In this document: positions 46,003 to 60,794 of the stretch, one piece after another
How the letters are laid out: every line of letters starts with the position of its first letter
Numbering within the stretch: position 1 is the stretch's first letter
Source of the DNA: Lytechinus variegatus
Taxonomy: Eukaryota; Echinodermata; Echinoidea; Temnopleuroida; Toxopneustidae
Length of the DNA stretch: 64,000 bases
Direction of reading: 5' to 3'
Assembly (NCBI RefSeq): GCF_018143015.1
Contig: NC_054742.1
Location: 55,685,195 to 55,749,194 of the forward strand
Translations under genes and position numbers: made by a program
Notes under the pieces: model-generated
Seen by the model: the letters and a program-made list of their open reading frames with translations, nothing else
What the model was told of the DNA's origin: nothing
The model's database searches: none

Positions 46003-49000
46003 TTGTAAATTGCATTAAATTCTGCACATCACTGTTGATCATATATTTTTATGATGCATATTGTGAATTTTTTGTGAAATTATTTTACCTTTGATATCAA
46101 GCCAGATTTGACAGTAAATCTATAAAATGGGCGTCTGTTGATTCAAGTTTGTCGTCATTTTCGGTACTCCAATAAAACTCTTTTAACTATGAAAGCCGCG
46201 TTTTTTCCTTTATTGATTGATTGATTTATTTATTTATTTATTTGAAATTCCGAGTAATATAGGCCTATTTTAAGATGCGTATATATATTCTTTGAAAGAT
46301 TTCGAATTACAAGACGCGGAACGTATACGTGTATATATTCTAAAATGTTTGTTTACTAGGGTGTAATAAAAACGTATAACATTTTGTGAAAGAAATAACA
46401 AATATTCGCGGGAGTCCGATAATAATTCCCTTATACAAGAATATTTTCAAGTTCATTATCATAAAACTTGAAATATTTTACAGGGGAGATAATGTATGCC
46501 CTCTCTTGCAGGGAATACGGCGGTTTAACATGGTTAACATGCATGCAAGTCAGCATCATATATTATTCATTCAAATGAGAAATATGACTCCCTCTCTTTC
46601 TGTCCCCTCTCTCCACTCCACTCTCACTGTCCCCCTCTCTTTTTCTGATACAGAAATATGATTCTGGTCATGATCAGTTATCACGTCATTGAGATGGGAT
46701 GATATGAGGAAAAAAAGGGGGGCGGAGGGAGGGAGAAGAGAGGGGGTATAGGAGTGGGATTTTGAATTGTAATATTAGTATATAAAATGAATCTTTTATA
46801 GCCCAGCAGTTATACATGTTTCTAATCATCATGCAACATCTTCTTTGCAAGCACACCATAATGGCGTGATGTCGTTTGCGTTTCACGCTGGTGCGAAGAC
46901 ATATTCGCGATTGAAAAATTATTTATTAACATGGTATTCACCATGTTCATTGTTGATACAAGCAATGCATACTCAAATCAAAAATATAAATGTATCGGAT
47001 TTCATAAAAGTAATGGATTTCAATCGTCCAGAAGGAAGCGCAATAGGGTTCTCACATCACGACATTGCCAACTGTAGAAATGGGGGGGGGGGGGTCATGT
47101 TACATGGTGAACCTGGTCACTCAGGCTTTAAAGGGATAAGCACAATTGTCAGCCATGCCCATTAAAACAGAAAAGGCAGTAAAAAATTTCCGTAAGTTCA
47201 TGAGATAGATATTTTTTCAGCCTTTAAAAAAATTGGGAGAGATCATTAAGTACACAAAAATATGGATTTGAAGGAGTAACCGCATGGGCTGGATGATTGT
47301 GCCCCTTCTAAACGAGTAATATTGTCTTAAAAAGTGGTATTCACAGTATATGACATGGACAGGTTGATAAAACGGTAGTCGCCCCTTCAAGCCCTGAGTG
47401 AGATTAAAACATAGAGACCCCTCTCCTTTGTGGTTGTTATCATAAAATATTATACCTCAATTCTAATATGAATTAGAATCATTAATGGATGTATTTGATT
47501 GTAACTATTCAAATTATTATTACGTGAAATTATAACTTGAAATTTTGATGACCATCGAATTATTTCGTGCATGTTGAGCTCACGTGCATGTTGAGCTCAC
47601 CCCCCCCCCCTCCTCCCCACTTTCAAAATCGTTCCGCTGTCCCTGTATGTTTCGTACGTTTCAATCTGCAGAATGCATGATTAAATTACCAAAATGGAAG
47701 AGGCAACTTGTCAGAGGCAGAGAATGAATAATTTGATTTCTAATTCAATCATGTTTCAATAACGAGTTTTCATTTTCAAAACTTACCGCCCTGCGCTGAA
47801 GTAGGGATCAAACCGATAGAACTAATTTATCATCATCATTGATGGTTCATTTTTAATAATTTTGATGTTGTATGGTAAATTGAACTGCCGCCGCTAGTTC
47901 GTTTTCATAATTTCAATGAAGTAAATTATGTGAAATAACAAATACAAATTACTTTGACATCGGCTTATGACGTTTTGGAGGATGGTTTGACGAGATTCTA
48001 ACTACATTACCTTTGTTGTTTTATCATTGTTTTTGGAAAGATATTAAGCGAAGGCGGGAGTTAACACAAATCCTTTTACCGTCAAGATTATCACGAAAAA
48101 GAGGAGTAGAGGGGGGGGGGGGTGAATTGGAGAGAATTAGAGAGAGGGAGAGGTGTCCAAAGAAGAGGGTTAGAAAAGGAGGAGAGATAGACAGACAGAA
48201 AGACAGACATACACACACAAATTACAGAAAGAGAGAAAGGGGATGTGATGGGGGGATTGCAGAAAAAGACAAACAGCATGTAAATAGAGAAGGGGGCATT
48301 GTGCGTGGAGAGGGAGGGACGACAGAGAGAGCGATGGTCTATATTAGTGAAACGGTTAAGGTTGAATGACAGCAGAACTGAAGATGATAGTATGATAAAT
48401 GCTAATTAAACTACACTCTAAAAATATTGGGTAAAAGTGCTTTATGAGGCTTATTATGTGTCTAGCCATTTCTTTTGGGCATTTTTATTGATCCAGTGTG
48501 ATGGAAATTTTGCCAATTCTAAAGTAATTGCTGCTTATTTTTTAAAACATTTCTGGACAAATTATGCTTCCCGCATTTGGTAAAATACTGCCCCAAATTG
48601 GTTGGACACATATTTTTTTTAATAGTGTAACAGGAGTCAAACTCTCAGGCAAACAAATCGGAGCTCTTTGCAAAATATTTTTTTCCTCTTGTCTCCGAAA
48701 TCTCACACGAGGTGGAGATATCCCAAATCATATTTGCAAATATGACCATAAAATACACTCTCTTCTCTCCAACCAGGCAAATATATTGATTTTCAGCCCC
48801 TAATCTATCGGAAATGCTTGCTGTTCAGCTTTAAAAAGAAATCTATGAAGCGATCGCCTAGCAACGGCACGCACGTAATATACGACATACCTGGAAGGCT
48901 GGGAATATTAAGAATTGCGAGGGGGATTAGAAATATAGCTGTTAGTGTTACGTAAATATGACGATGGTTCGGCGTTTATTCGTATTAATTTTGAACTGTC

Positions 49001-49862
49001 TGTGTGAAGGCGAGATGATTTAATTGCTGTCCCAAAGCAACAATAAAGTTCCAAAAGAGGGACAAGGAAAGAAAGAAAAAAAGGAAGCCGAACATTATCT
49101 AAGCATTGCAAATTGTGGGATCAAACAAGGTAGGCTGTGCATGGTCAGGCCCCGTGAAGAAAAGAAATGATTTCTCATTTGATATACAAAAAAAAACTAT
49201 ATCATTAAAAAGAATTCTAGTGGACCATGGACACTAGATCTCCCCACTCCAATAAATAAATAAATAAAACAATAATTATGCCGTGCCTATTATGCAATAT
49301 ATAATCAGGGGAGGATCCAGGATTATTTTTTTTTACAAAAAAAAATGGACAAAGATTCAGATTCTCTTCTCTTTTTATTTACTTTTTATAACCGAAAAAG
49401 TAAAAAAAAAAACAAGCAGTCCCCCTCCTTAATATAAGAAGCGCTCCGAATCCTCTGAATATACATGTATAATTATGCAAAGTGTTAATTTGGGGGAGGG
49501 GGGTGATCATGATATTTTCATCCCCTTTTCAAAATGAACCCTCTTCTGTACCACGCATTGGTGGCGGTTTTAAAGGCGCTGCACGTACCTCTGCATGTGT
49601 GTTAGCATATTAGTATTCAGCTCACGACCAGTACCGAGATTGGTTTGCCAATAGTGACTTACAACTATTTTTGTGTGTGTAAAATTAGACCGGAGCGACT
49701 GTTCACACTAGTCAAAACATGGAGTTTTGCCTAAATATGATTGCTCTGTCAGATTTGCGAGAAAACTGTTTGCACAGATCGCGTATTATTGGTATGTTAT
49801 ACCCAGTTTGGGGATTATTGATTCTAATCGAATTAATGAAACTAATCAAACCTATATCTTAC
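46003..49862. other. Intergenic, no gene recognised; GA-rich tract 48040-48340
   Basis: Purine-rich tracts at 46700-46755 and 48040-48340, G runs at 47083-47093 and 48110-48122, C run at 47600-47610. ORFs over these tracts are low-complexity. No RNA gene found. Confidence 0.35.
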
Positions 49863-50101
49863 CTGGCATGATGGCTCAGTGATAGAGCGGCCGCCTCATG
49901 AACGGGGGGTCGTTGGTTCGATCCCTGGCCGAGTCATACCAAAGACTTATAAAATGGAACCGTCTGTATTCTTGTTAGGCGCTCAGCATTTAGATTGGAG
50001 AGGGGTAATGATAACATATTATGTTAAGCAGGGCCCGCTGGAAGAGCAGTTTTCTAACTGAAGTGGCTACCCTGGGTAAATAAAACATTATTATTATTAT
50101 T
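49863..50101 (+). repeat. SURF1-like tRNA SINE, complete
   Basis: tRNA-like head with A box GATGGCTCAGTGATAGAG and B box GGTTCGATCCCTGGCC. The body includes TTAGGCGCTCAGCATTTAGA and AGTGGCTACCCTGGGTAAAT, and the tail is ATTATTATTATTA. Head, body and (ATT)n tail follow the form of sea-urchin SURF1/SINE2-type elements as I recall them. Not a functional tRNA gene. Confidence 0.8.
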
Positions 50102-50199
50102 AAAGTTATTACTACTGTGAAGTCATTCTTTTACGCTTAGCCGATGTTTTTCTAGATCAGTAATGCACTTAATGCACTTTCCCATGTAGAGTCTGAGTC

Positions 50200-50735
50200 A
50201 GTTAATATCTACCGTAGATTTCTATCAAAGTCGGATGCAAAATAAGAAAGTTATGACATCGTAAAGTTTCGCTAAGTTTTCTCAAAACTGTTACATTCAC
50301 TGCTCAGTGATATGCAAGAGAGATAGTCGATGATGTGCATCACTCACTATTTTTTATTGTTTGAATTATACGATATTTAAATTTCTACAGATTTGACACT
50401 AAGGACAAACTTTACTGAACCATAAAAGCATATAAAATGCAAAAACAATGACAATTGTGACAATTCTGGGATGAATACACAGGACAATGAGGAGGAAAAT
50501 AGAATATTTCATATTTAAAATAATAAAATACAAAAGAAAAAGTGAATGGGTACGTCATTAGTCTCTTCATTTGCATACCGACCAGGATGTGCATAATCTG
50601 TTTTGAGAAATCAAAGCGAAACTTTAAAATGTCCGGGAAAATGTCATAACTTTCCTGTTTTTACATCCGATCTTGATGAAATGTTCAATGCAAGGCTTGT
50701 TGAATTTTTCTCCTTTTTATTCAAATAAACTTTTT
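50200..50735. repeat. Foldback dispersed repeat
   Basis: The left block ATCAAAGTCGGATGCAAAAT...GAAAGTTATGACAT..AAAGTTTCGCT..TTTTCTCAAAAC is met in inverted form at about 50580-50700 (GTTTTGAGAAATCAAAGCGA, ATGTCATAACTTTC, ATCCGATCTTGATG). Same general family as 22786, 26990, 27551 and 55608. Confidence 0.7.
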
Positions 50736-52275
50736 TGTGAGGATGGACATATCATCGACGCTTGGGGACACAATATCCCACAATGTGTTCCTAGAGTAAA
50801 GCAGTTCATCTTCACATAATTAATTCAAACATTTTTAACCAGACCAAATACCGGTTAGATAAAATTAACGTATACCCCTCCCCCATGAAATAAAGAGAAG
50901 AAATGCTTAGGCATATTGACCAAATGTTGATCAACCAATAAACCAGAGCTGCTTCCCGGATTACAACAATGATGGTTGATGGTGAATGACGGAACAATAA
51001 CGATATTATAACAACTCTTTTCAAAATGCATCACATATCACATTTGTTGCTCCTATTGGAGCCTGTTTTTATATACAATATATGAGTCCTCCCACCTATT
51101 TTTACATTCTATATCTCGTGTCAAAATTTGATTTTTTTTTCAAACGTTTTCTATTATCATGGTTATTCCATGATTTCTTTTCATTATTTAAGTGGTTTAA
51201 TCAATAATTTATCATGTACACAGACATGTTGCTTATTAGAAAATAATGATGAAAAAGTGAAATATATTGAATTCAGATTCAATTTCAATTTGGAACGTGA
51301 AAATCACCAATTCAAGGTGGCATTTTCATCTATGAGTGAATGCCAAGTCACATAATGCGTAGGCTGACTGTTTAAGCAGATGGATGGTAAACAAAGCAAT
51401 CCATCTTGCAGTCCTCTTCAAATCCTCGACAAAGTAGATGTTATCATCAGCAGAGCTATCCCATTTATTTGCTTGCTCACCTTTCCTCATCCCACCTCCT
51501 CCCCCTCATGTATTCCCTTGTTTCTTTACAGCGCTCCCTTTTTCGATCTTTTTCAAAGAATTCTCAAAAGAATAAAGTTTGGGACCAGATGAAAAGCGAA
51601 CATCACTTGTGTCAAATGCAATTATAGGGATCGTAGACATACGCCACATTAAACAAAATGTATCAAAGGTGTTTCTATGTACAAACATGCTATAAACTCA
51701 TCCATTATGTTAATGAAAGGATTGTTCAAACAATAAATTCCTGGCTTGGTTTATATGACTTGTGTCGGTCTGACAAAAATGGCCTAAATTAACAACAAAT
51801 TGTTTAGAATCTACCAGTATTTTTGTTGATATTGTCCATTTTATCGGTAGTACATATTCACCAACAGAATGGTTGCTTTCAACAATTGTTTTTAAGAGTG
51901 TAAAGTTGTTTCGTGATTGGGAAATAAGAGACATTTATCCGGGGATCGTTATAAACTCATAATTGCCGAGTTGCTTTTCCCATAAGAACAAAGATGTACA
52001 ATCTTTATATACCTTGATAATAGGCTGCTAGAACTACACAAAATACATCTATATCTTAACTGATGATATAATAATTGCATGGTGTGTATGTAAATGAAGG
52101 AATTACTCGTTTAAGCTTCCATTTTAAGCGTCCATTCCTGCCTTTTTTTCTCTAAAGCTATTGATATGTCTTAGGATTTCTTGCTTCCCTTTAAGACCTA
52201 TCGACATCTATGATGTTACTAACGAACTTGGCAGAGTGTGCGCGCTTATCGATGTATGTTTGTTATATAGGGGTG
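50736..52275. other. Intergenic, nothing recognised
   Basis: No domain, RNA or repeat boundary recognised. Confidence 0.3.
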
Positions 52276-52568
52276 TTTCGCAAACGCGACGGGGACGGAT
52301 TCTGCAACATAAAAAATCTATTGCCAACAACCCTTCATGTTAAACAAAACAGTCTTTGTCGAACATCGGTGGATCAAAACAGCGGTGTCGTTCGTAACTC
52401 TGCATGGACAAACGATATAATTGCAAGTTTTCGTCAGCTCAGAATCTTACGACGATCAGCTCTACCGCTGAACCAATTTTCGACAAACACCTTCATTGCG
52501 ATTTGACAGGCATTTTCACTGAATAGATTTTCTATGCTGTAGAATCCGTCCCCGTCCCGATTGCGAAA
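52276..52568. mobile_element. 293-bp foldback MITE
   Basis: Left TTTCGCAAACGCGACGGGGA.. and right ..TCCCCGTCCCGATTGCGAAA are inverted, with about 46 bp of imperfect pairing through GGATTCT and AAAATCTATT. No target duplication fixed. Size and centre resemble the element at 56156-56445. Confidence 0.8.
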
Positions 52569-53292
52569 AGTCGGTAAAGTCACAGTCACTTCGAGAAACC
52601 CTTCTACAGACAGATACATAATATTACATTATTTCCTATGACAGACGATCGGTCGGTTTGGAGACGGTTCATTGGTGTGACTGAACACGGCTTTGCAGTT
52701 GAGCTCTATATAAACTACAAATTATCATGATGACGCTAACGAGTTTCGTTCTACCCATCTGCTGCCCCTCGTCGCTCTATCTTGAGACTCGGTTGCTTAG
52801 GCCTTGCAAGGGCAATTTGGTTTATAGCACGGGTAGAAATGTATGAGTATGATTTATCAACATCGGGATGACAGCATGACGTCATTGAAATACGGTGTCA
52901 GTGACTATCAATTACATGTAATTCCCACGTATGGAAAGAAACAAGAATGAGTGAAGGAATTTGAGAAAATATTTTATTCTTGCTCATCAGGAATAGATTA
53001 AGCCATTGATATTATGTCGTATGTTTTTTTTTTTTGGGGGGGTGGTATTCTCCTCTGTTTTAGGTACCCAATTGCATTGTTTCATCTCTCATTTAATTAT
53101 TTCTTAACAAAAAAAATAGTGATACAGTTACTTAGTTGGAACATATCGTTATACAAATCAATGTTTGAAGCGCGGAGTCTTTTTGGTAATGTAGGCAATG
53201 ATTAATTCGTTGATGTTGAAATTTGAATTAAGATTTATTATAAACAACTATACTTTGAATTGTGAGGAAAGAGAGATGAATTTACCGATGTT

Positions 53293-53294
<2 letters not shown>
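52569..53294. other. Intergenic; dispersed repeat copy at 52640-52720
   Basis: CGATCGGTCGGTTTGGAG...GGTGTGACTG...GAGCTC parallels 22190-22255. Otherwise nothing. Confidence 0.35.

Positions 53295-53365
<71 letters not shown>
53295..53365. repeat. (TA)n microsatellite
   Basis: About 35 uninterrupted TA units. Confidence 0.97.
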
Positions 53366-53369
<4 letters not shown>

Positions 53370-53689
53370 AATTCTACTAGTAACCGTTCCCTTCCTTCTT
53401 CTTTCGCCTCTCTTTCTCCAAAACTCTTTTGTCCTTCTGTCATCATGTGATTTCCGTTTCTCTAATAAATTTCTCCTCTTGTTCTCCATGCTCTTTTCAT
53501 TCGATCTCGTCTCTCTGTTTGGTGTTTTATCGATATTTATTTAGCCATTTTCTCCCATCTTCGCTTTCAAAATATCTATTCTAGTCCCCCTCTCTATTTT
53601 GCATTTAAATCTTTATTCTGTTTGTGCTCTATTACCTCTTATAAATTCCTCCCTTCTACTTAACCCTGATCATGCTGATTGATCTTTAT

Positions 53690-54245
53690 TATAATTTGTC
53701 TGGCTCTGCGTATCCCTTTCCCCTTCACGCTCTTCTCTTTTCCCTTCTCTTGCTTCTCATGCCCCCTCCTTCATCATGTTTACTTTGGTATTCCTCCTCC
53801 TCCTAGTCCTCTTCCTCACCGTCTCCTCCTACTCCTTCTCTTCTCCACCTCCTCCTCTTCTCACCTCCCCTCCTCCTTTTTCTCCTCCTCTTCTCCTTCT
53901 CATCCCCCTCCTCTTCCACCATCACCTCCTCCTCTTCTCCTCCACCTCCCCCTCCTCTTATCCACCTCATTCCCCTCTTCCTCTTCTCCTCCTCCACCTC
54001 CTTCTCATCTCCCTCCTCTTTCAGCATTGCCTCCACCTCCCCCTCCTCTTTCTCTTCTTCCTGCTCCTCCTCATCTCCTCCCTCCTCCTCTTCTTCTACT
54101 CCTCCTCGTTCACCTCCTCCAGCTCATCTTCCTCTCCTCCTCCCTATTTTTCTTCTCCTTGTTCTCATCCCTCTCCTCTTCTTTTCCTTCCTTATATTTC
54201 CCCATATTCCCTCCCACCCTGCATCATCTCCAATTCCTTTCCAAG
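53690..54245. repeat. Long polypyrimidine (CTC/CTT) tract
   Basis: Over 500 bp of almost pure C/T on the plus strand, mainly CTCCTC, CTTCTC and CCTCCT. The Pro/Leu/Ser ORFs are readthrough. Mirror-symmetric parts could form triplex DNA. Confidence 0.93.
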
Positions 54246-54550
54246 TCATATTTCCAGTGAACGTTTTGCTGATATAAGTAGCCCGAACGTGTGGCAATGA
54301 ATATCATTTATTCAAAAGGGAATTATGACGGTGTCCTAAATATTACATGAGTTATAACGCTTTGAACTAGATTAGCCTTCAGACAAGGCCTCATGTCTAA
54401 TAATTATGACGTCTGTAAACCAAGCGCTAGAAAACCAATCACCCAAACCCAGGTGAAAGTGTATACCATTCATGTGGATCGGTATGTAATTATGTAATTC
54501 AGTTTTGTCAGACGTAATGACGTGTATCAATCAGATATATTTATTTACGT

Positions 54551-54681
54551 CTGGGACGGACCTTTAACGTCACCATCTGAAATACGTGACCAGGGCTCGA
54601 ACCGCGAACCTCTCTTCAACAATTTGTAACTTCCCCCACATAGCTTGGATTACAGGCGCACGTCACATTTCCTGGTCAGAT
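54551..54681 (-). repeat. SINE with 7SL-like head and tRNA-like B box
   Basis: On the minus strand GTGCGCCTGTAATCCAAGCT (54642-54662 region) closely resembles the 7SL/SRP RNA A-box region. About 55 bp later comes GGTTCGAGCCC (54594-54604), a tRNA-type B box. Then GATGGTGACGTTAAAGGTCC and an A/T tail follow. Too short and altered to be an SRP RNA gene. Confidence 0.5.
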
Positions 54682-56155
54682 AGTACTAAGTGTTTGTTTT
54701 GTCTCAGCCTATTGGTTTTGGAAAATAAGAATAACCTAAAATTTAAAGGCTTGTTAAAAGGCTAAAATCTTAAGGGGCTATTTTCAAGTACATTACACCC
54801 TGGCTTGCTCTTGTTTGCCTCTGAGAGAGAGGCGGGAGAGAGGCATACACTAATCCCCTCTTATTACATTCATTAAACGTCCTTGTCTTCAATCTGCCAG
54901 CTGGTATCCTAAAATTAGTATATTCCTAGTTAATGAACCATATGCTATCTATCTCCAACAGTGTAGTTAGAATTATAATGGTCCGTTGCATATCGGTCAT
55001 GCAAAATGAAACGGAAATATTGTTGCATACGCCCTCTTAATGATTGTAGAGAGATGTAGGAGAAACAGAGAATTATATTGAATAAATGCAAATGAAGTTA
55101 TAATAGTCATTCGTGCTTTTTTTTTGATATACAGAACAGAACCCTTTTAAACTGCACTTCTATCATCTATGTGTAAGGAATATCCATAACAGAGCATCTT
55201 AAATTCTAAAAACTGTCTATCTATATTTCTACCCAGTTACATGTATATATAGGCCTATACATCAGTAAACATTGCGTCCAACAGTGTAAAAAAATATGAT
55301 TATCATAAATTTTAATTAATTTATCCTGTACATTGGCACCTAAGTTTCATTTATCAATCTTGCCAAATTTCATCTGGATGATTATCTATAAATCTTACAT
55401 ACATTGTATCGTCAAACGATTCTTCGGAGAAACGATTTTTTTTTTGCGAAAAACAGTGCATGCCCTCCCTGAAACTATGAATATTTTAGTACAGATCCGT
55501 GCTGCAGCTCTATACATAATTATGAGAAAATACCTCGTGGTAAAAAGACTTCGGTCTTTTCACCAATATACCAGAAATCGAGGGTTTAATAATTATAATT
55601 GGCTCCTTAAAGGTAAAGTCTATCAGGCAACACATTGAGTTGAATATGCAGAGGAAAAATCAATCAAGAATAACACCGAAAATTTCATCAAAGTCAGAAG
55701 TATTATAAGAGAATTATGAATTTTCCCTTAATATAACACGGGTGACATGCAAAAGAGAAAGCCGATGATGAAAGACTTAATATATTTTTTGGGGTATTTT
55801 AACATGATGAAATACAAAATATTCCAGTTTTCCATAGATACGAAAATAAAGCTCCTAACTGAATCACAAAACGATTGCCTCAATAACATCTCAAAATTTT
55901 AATGGAGGAATAAAATCGTGCATGGTAATGATGTCAAAACTGAAATATTTCATAATTCATGGGATAAAAAATACAAAGAAATACCACCTTTGTATCGTGT
56001 ATAATATATTATTATTGAGTTTTGCTTTGCGTTGATGTACCATGGCTTTGGACAACGGGTGTAAATGGTGGCATATTTAGAACTTGGTATCTAGAACAGC
56101 TGAGTGATTGACACATACATTAAGCTAATTAGATGCAGTGCAGGATTCACAATAT
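54682..56155. other. Intergenic; foldback-family repeat about 55608-56000
   Basis: CCTTAAAGGTAAAGTCTATC followed by AAAATTTCATCAAAGTCAGA and AGAGAATTATGAATTTTCCC belong to the same dispersed family as 50200-50735. No gene. Confidence 0.4.
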
Positions 56156-56445
56156 TAGGTAGTTTTCGCATTTACTTCGGGGGAAACTCTTTATAACGCA
56201 TCGATTCCATAAAAAATACAATTAAAATCACAATGAGGCTTAAACTGTCGAAAGTTGGTAAACTTCAACAGCAGATCATCCAAAGATTGCGAACGGACGA
56301 ACAAAACTATGTCGTTGTCCAGAGTCAAGAGACTCCGATGCTCCATCTTTCGACAAATGCGTCTCAGCTTGATTTTAATTGCATTTCCAATGGAATCGAT
56401 GCATTGTAGAGAGTTTCCGCGTAGTAAAAGCGAAAACTATACCTA
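56156..56445. mobile_element. 290-bp foldback MITE with about 70-bp inverted ends
   Basis: TAGGTAGTTTTCGC at the left matches, inverted, GCGAAAACTATACCTA at the right with a 2-base indel. Pairing continues through GGAAACTCT, GCATCGATTCCAT and CAATTAAAATCA. Translated ORF here is spurious. Confidence 0.85.
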
Positions 56446-58098
56446 TGGTTCATGTACGACAGCGCAAGAATAAGCACATCGTCTGTATGATTACGAGGGG
56501 AATACATATTTCGAAAATATTCCTAATTGCTCTTTATTGAGGCAAAATCGGATTTGTAAAAGCAGAACTTTTACCTGTCTCGATTTTGAAACATTTTCTC
56601 ATACTAATATGAACAATTAATGTCATGCATATGGATAGGAATGTTGTTTGGTGGGAGGCTGCTGTTCTACCCCCCCCCCCCACAAACACACAAATTTCAC
56701 CACATTGTTGGTTGCATTAATATTGTATTTTTCAACATCATATCATTTTCAGTGGATCTCCTTTAATCATCTATTTCACCTTGTGCATTAAAAAATTATA
56801 GTCAATGACTAATAATTCACTGGAGACTATTTATAAAATTTTCTCCCAGAGAGTGCACTGTATCAAAACTAAAAAAAAACAACTAAAAAACAAACTTTAA
56901 AAAATCGCTTCATTGAGGACCATACATGTATGTATACATTATATAAAGATAATATTAAGGTTATCTGACCTTTGACGATTTTAAATGTTACCGAAAATGC
57001 CAGTAACTGATCTTTCATTAACTTTGATGAAAATATATCCTAGCGTGTCTGTTTTTTTTTTTTGCAATGAGAGGAGAGCCTTGGTACTTCATTCCTTAAG
57101 TGCATGGCGGGAAGGATTCAAGTCGAATCAATCTAGCTGTCAGATGAGCGTAAGATAAAAACAACAAGAAGAATTAACCTTAAGGGCAAAGGGAATAATC
57201 AGGCGATGAATAATGAATCAAGAAATGGGCCGAGTGCTTTTTATGATTATGCTCTCCAACGAAGAAAATTATGTGAGTAGTTTGAAATCACTCACAGGCC
57301 GGGGTAAAAGTAGGGATGGGTTAATTGATTTGACTTCCTTCCGATTGATGATGTTTTTTCATGCTTGTAGATTTGTAAGAAGAAATAAATTAGTGTAAGA
57401 TACACTGCCAAGAAAACACCAGTTTCGAATGAAAACGCTGGAATTAGTGTGTCAAACCAGTATCATTTCAATGCGTCAGCCCCCGGATCGCTCCCTCTGT
57501 TGACTGGTTTTAGCCCAAAGTCAAATGGTGCAGCTGTTATAGTACTGATGATCAATTACCACCGGCGTTTTTGCAATTTATTAGTATAATAAAGAATGGT
57601 AGGGAAAAGGGGCTTTCCCCAAAAAACAAGCGCCATTGGTTGATCGAGAAAAAAGGACGCAATGAAAGCCGGAGGAGCTTAACAACAATTTGTAGCTCCG
57701 TGAAGATAAAAATGGAATAATTATATTTCAGGATAACAGCAAGTACATTCTAGTATGTAAATTTCAGGATTAGAAAGAGTAGAAGCATACTATGATAGTA
57801 TAAAGTTTGATATGGTATATGGGTTAAACGGGCATATGAATGAGTAAATGCAATATTTCTTTTTAATTCGCAATCAGGACAAAGCAATATGCCCTGTTAA
57901 TGTGGAAAAATATGAAGGTAGATTTGAAAATTGGGCATTTAATGCCCCGAAAGTTAACACTCTTTAATGGAAAACATACGATGATGGTTTACAAAAAAAT
58001 CTTTGGGAATCACCTAACGTTCGACAATATCTAACACAAAACATAAACAATCTGCTAAATCTAAAGATCATTTTCCCATTTTGTATTTTATATTCTAG
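56446..58098. other. Region upstream of MFSD6-like coding exons; no feature supported
   Basis: Either intergenic or an intron after a non-coding first exon of the MFSD6-like gene. Ends with an acceptor-like TATTCTAG at 58091-58098. Confidence 0.35.
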
Positions 58099-58120
58099 AC
58101 GGGTTCTCTGAATATCAACG

Positions 58121-60794
<2,674 letters not shown>

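Noticed and set aside
48013..48369. 118-codon ORF rich in Arg, Glu, Gly
   Set aside because: Purine-rich low-complexity readthrough across G runs.
49871..49945. tRNA gene
   Set aside because: A and B boxes are present but stems do not close and a SINE body with (ATT)n tail follows.
53679..54300. Overlapping ORFs of 193 and 174 codons rich in Pro, Leu and Ser
   Set aside because: They are translations of a polypyrimidine tract in two frames; no domain, no splice structure.
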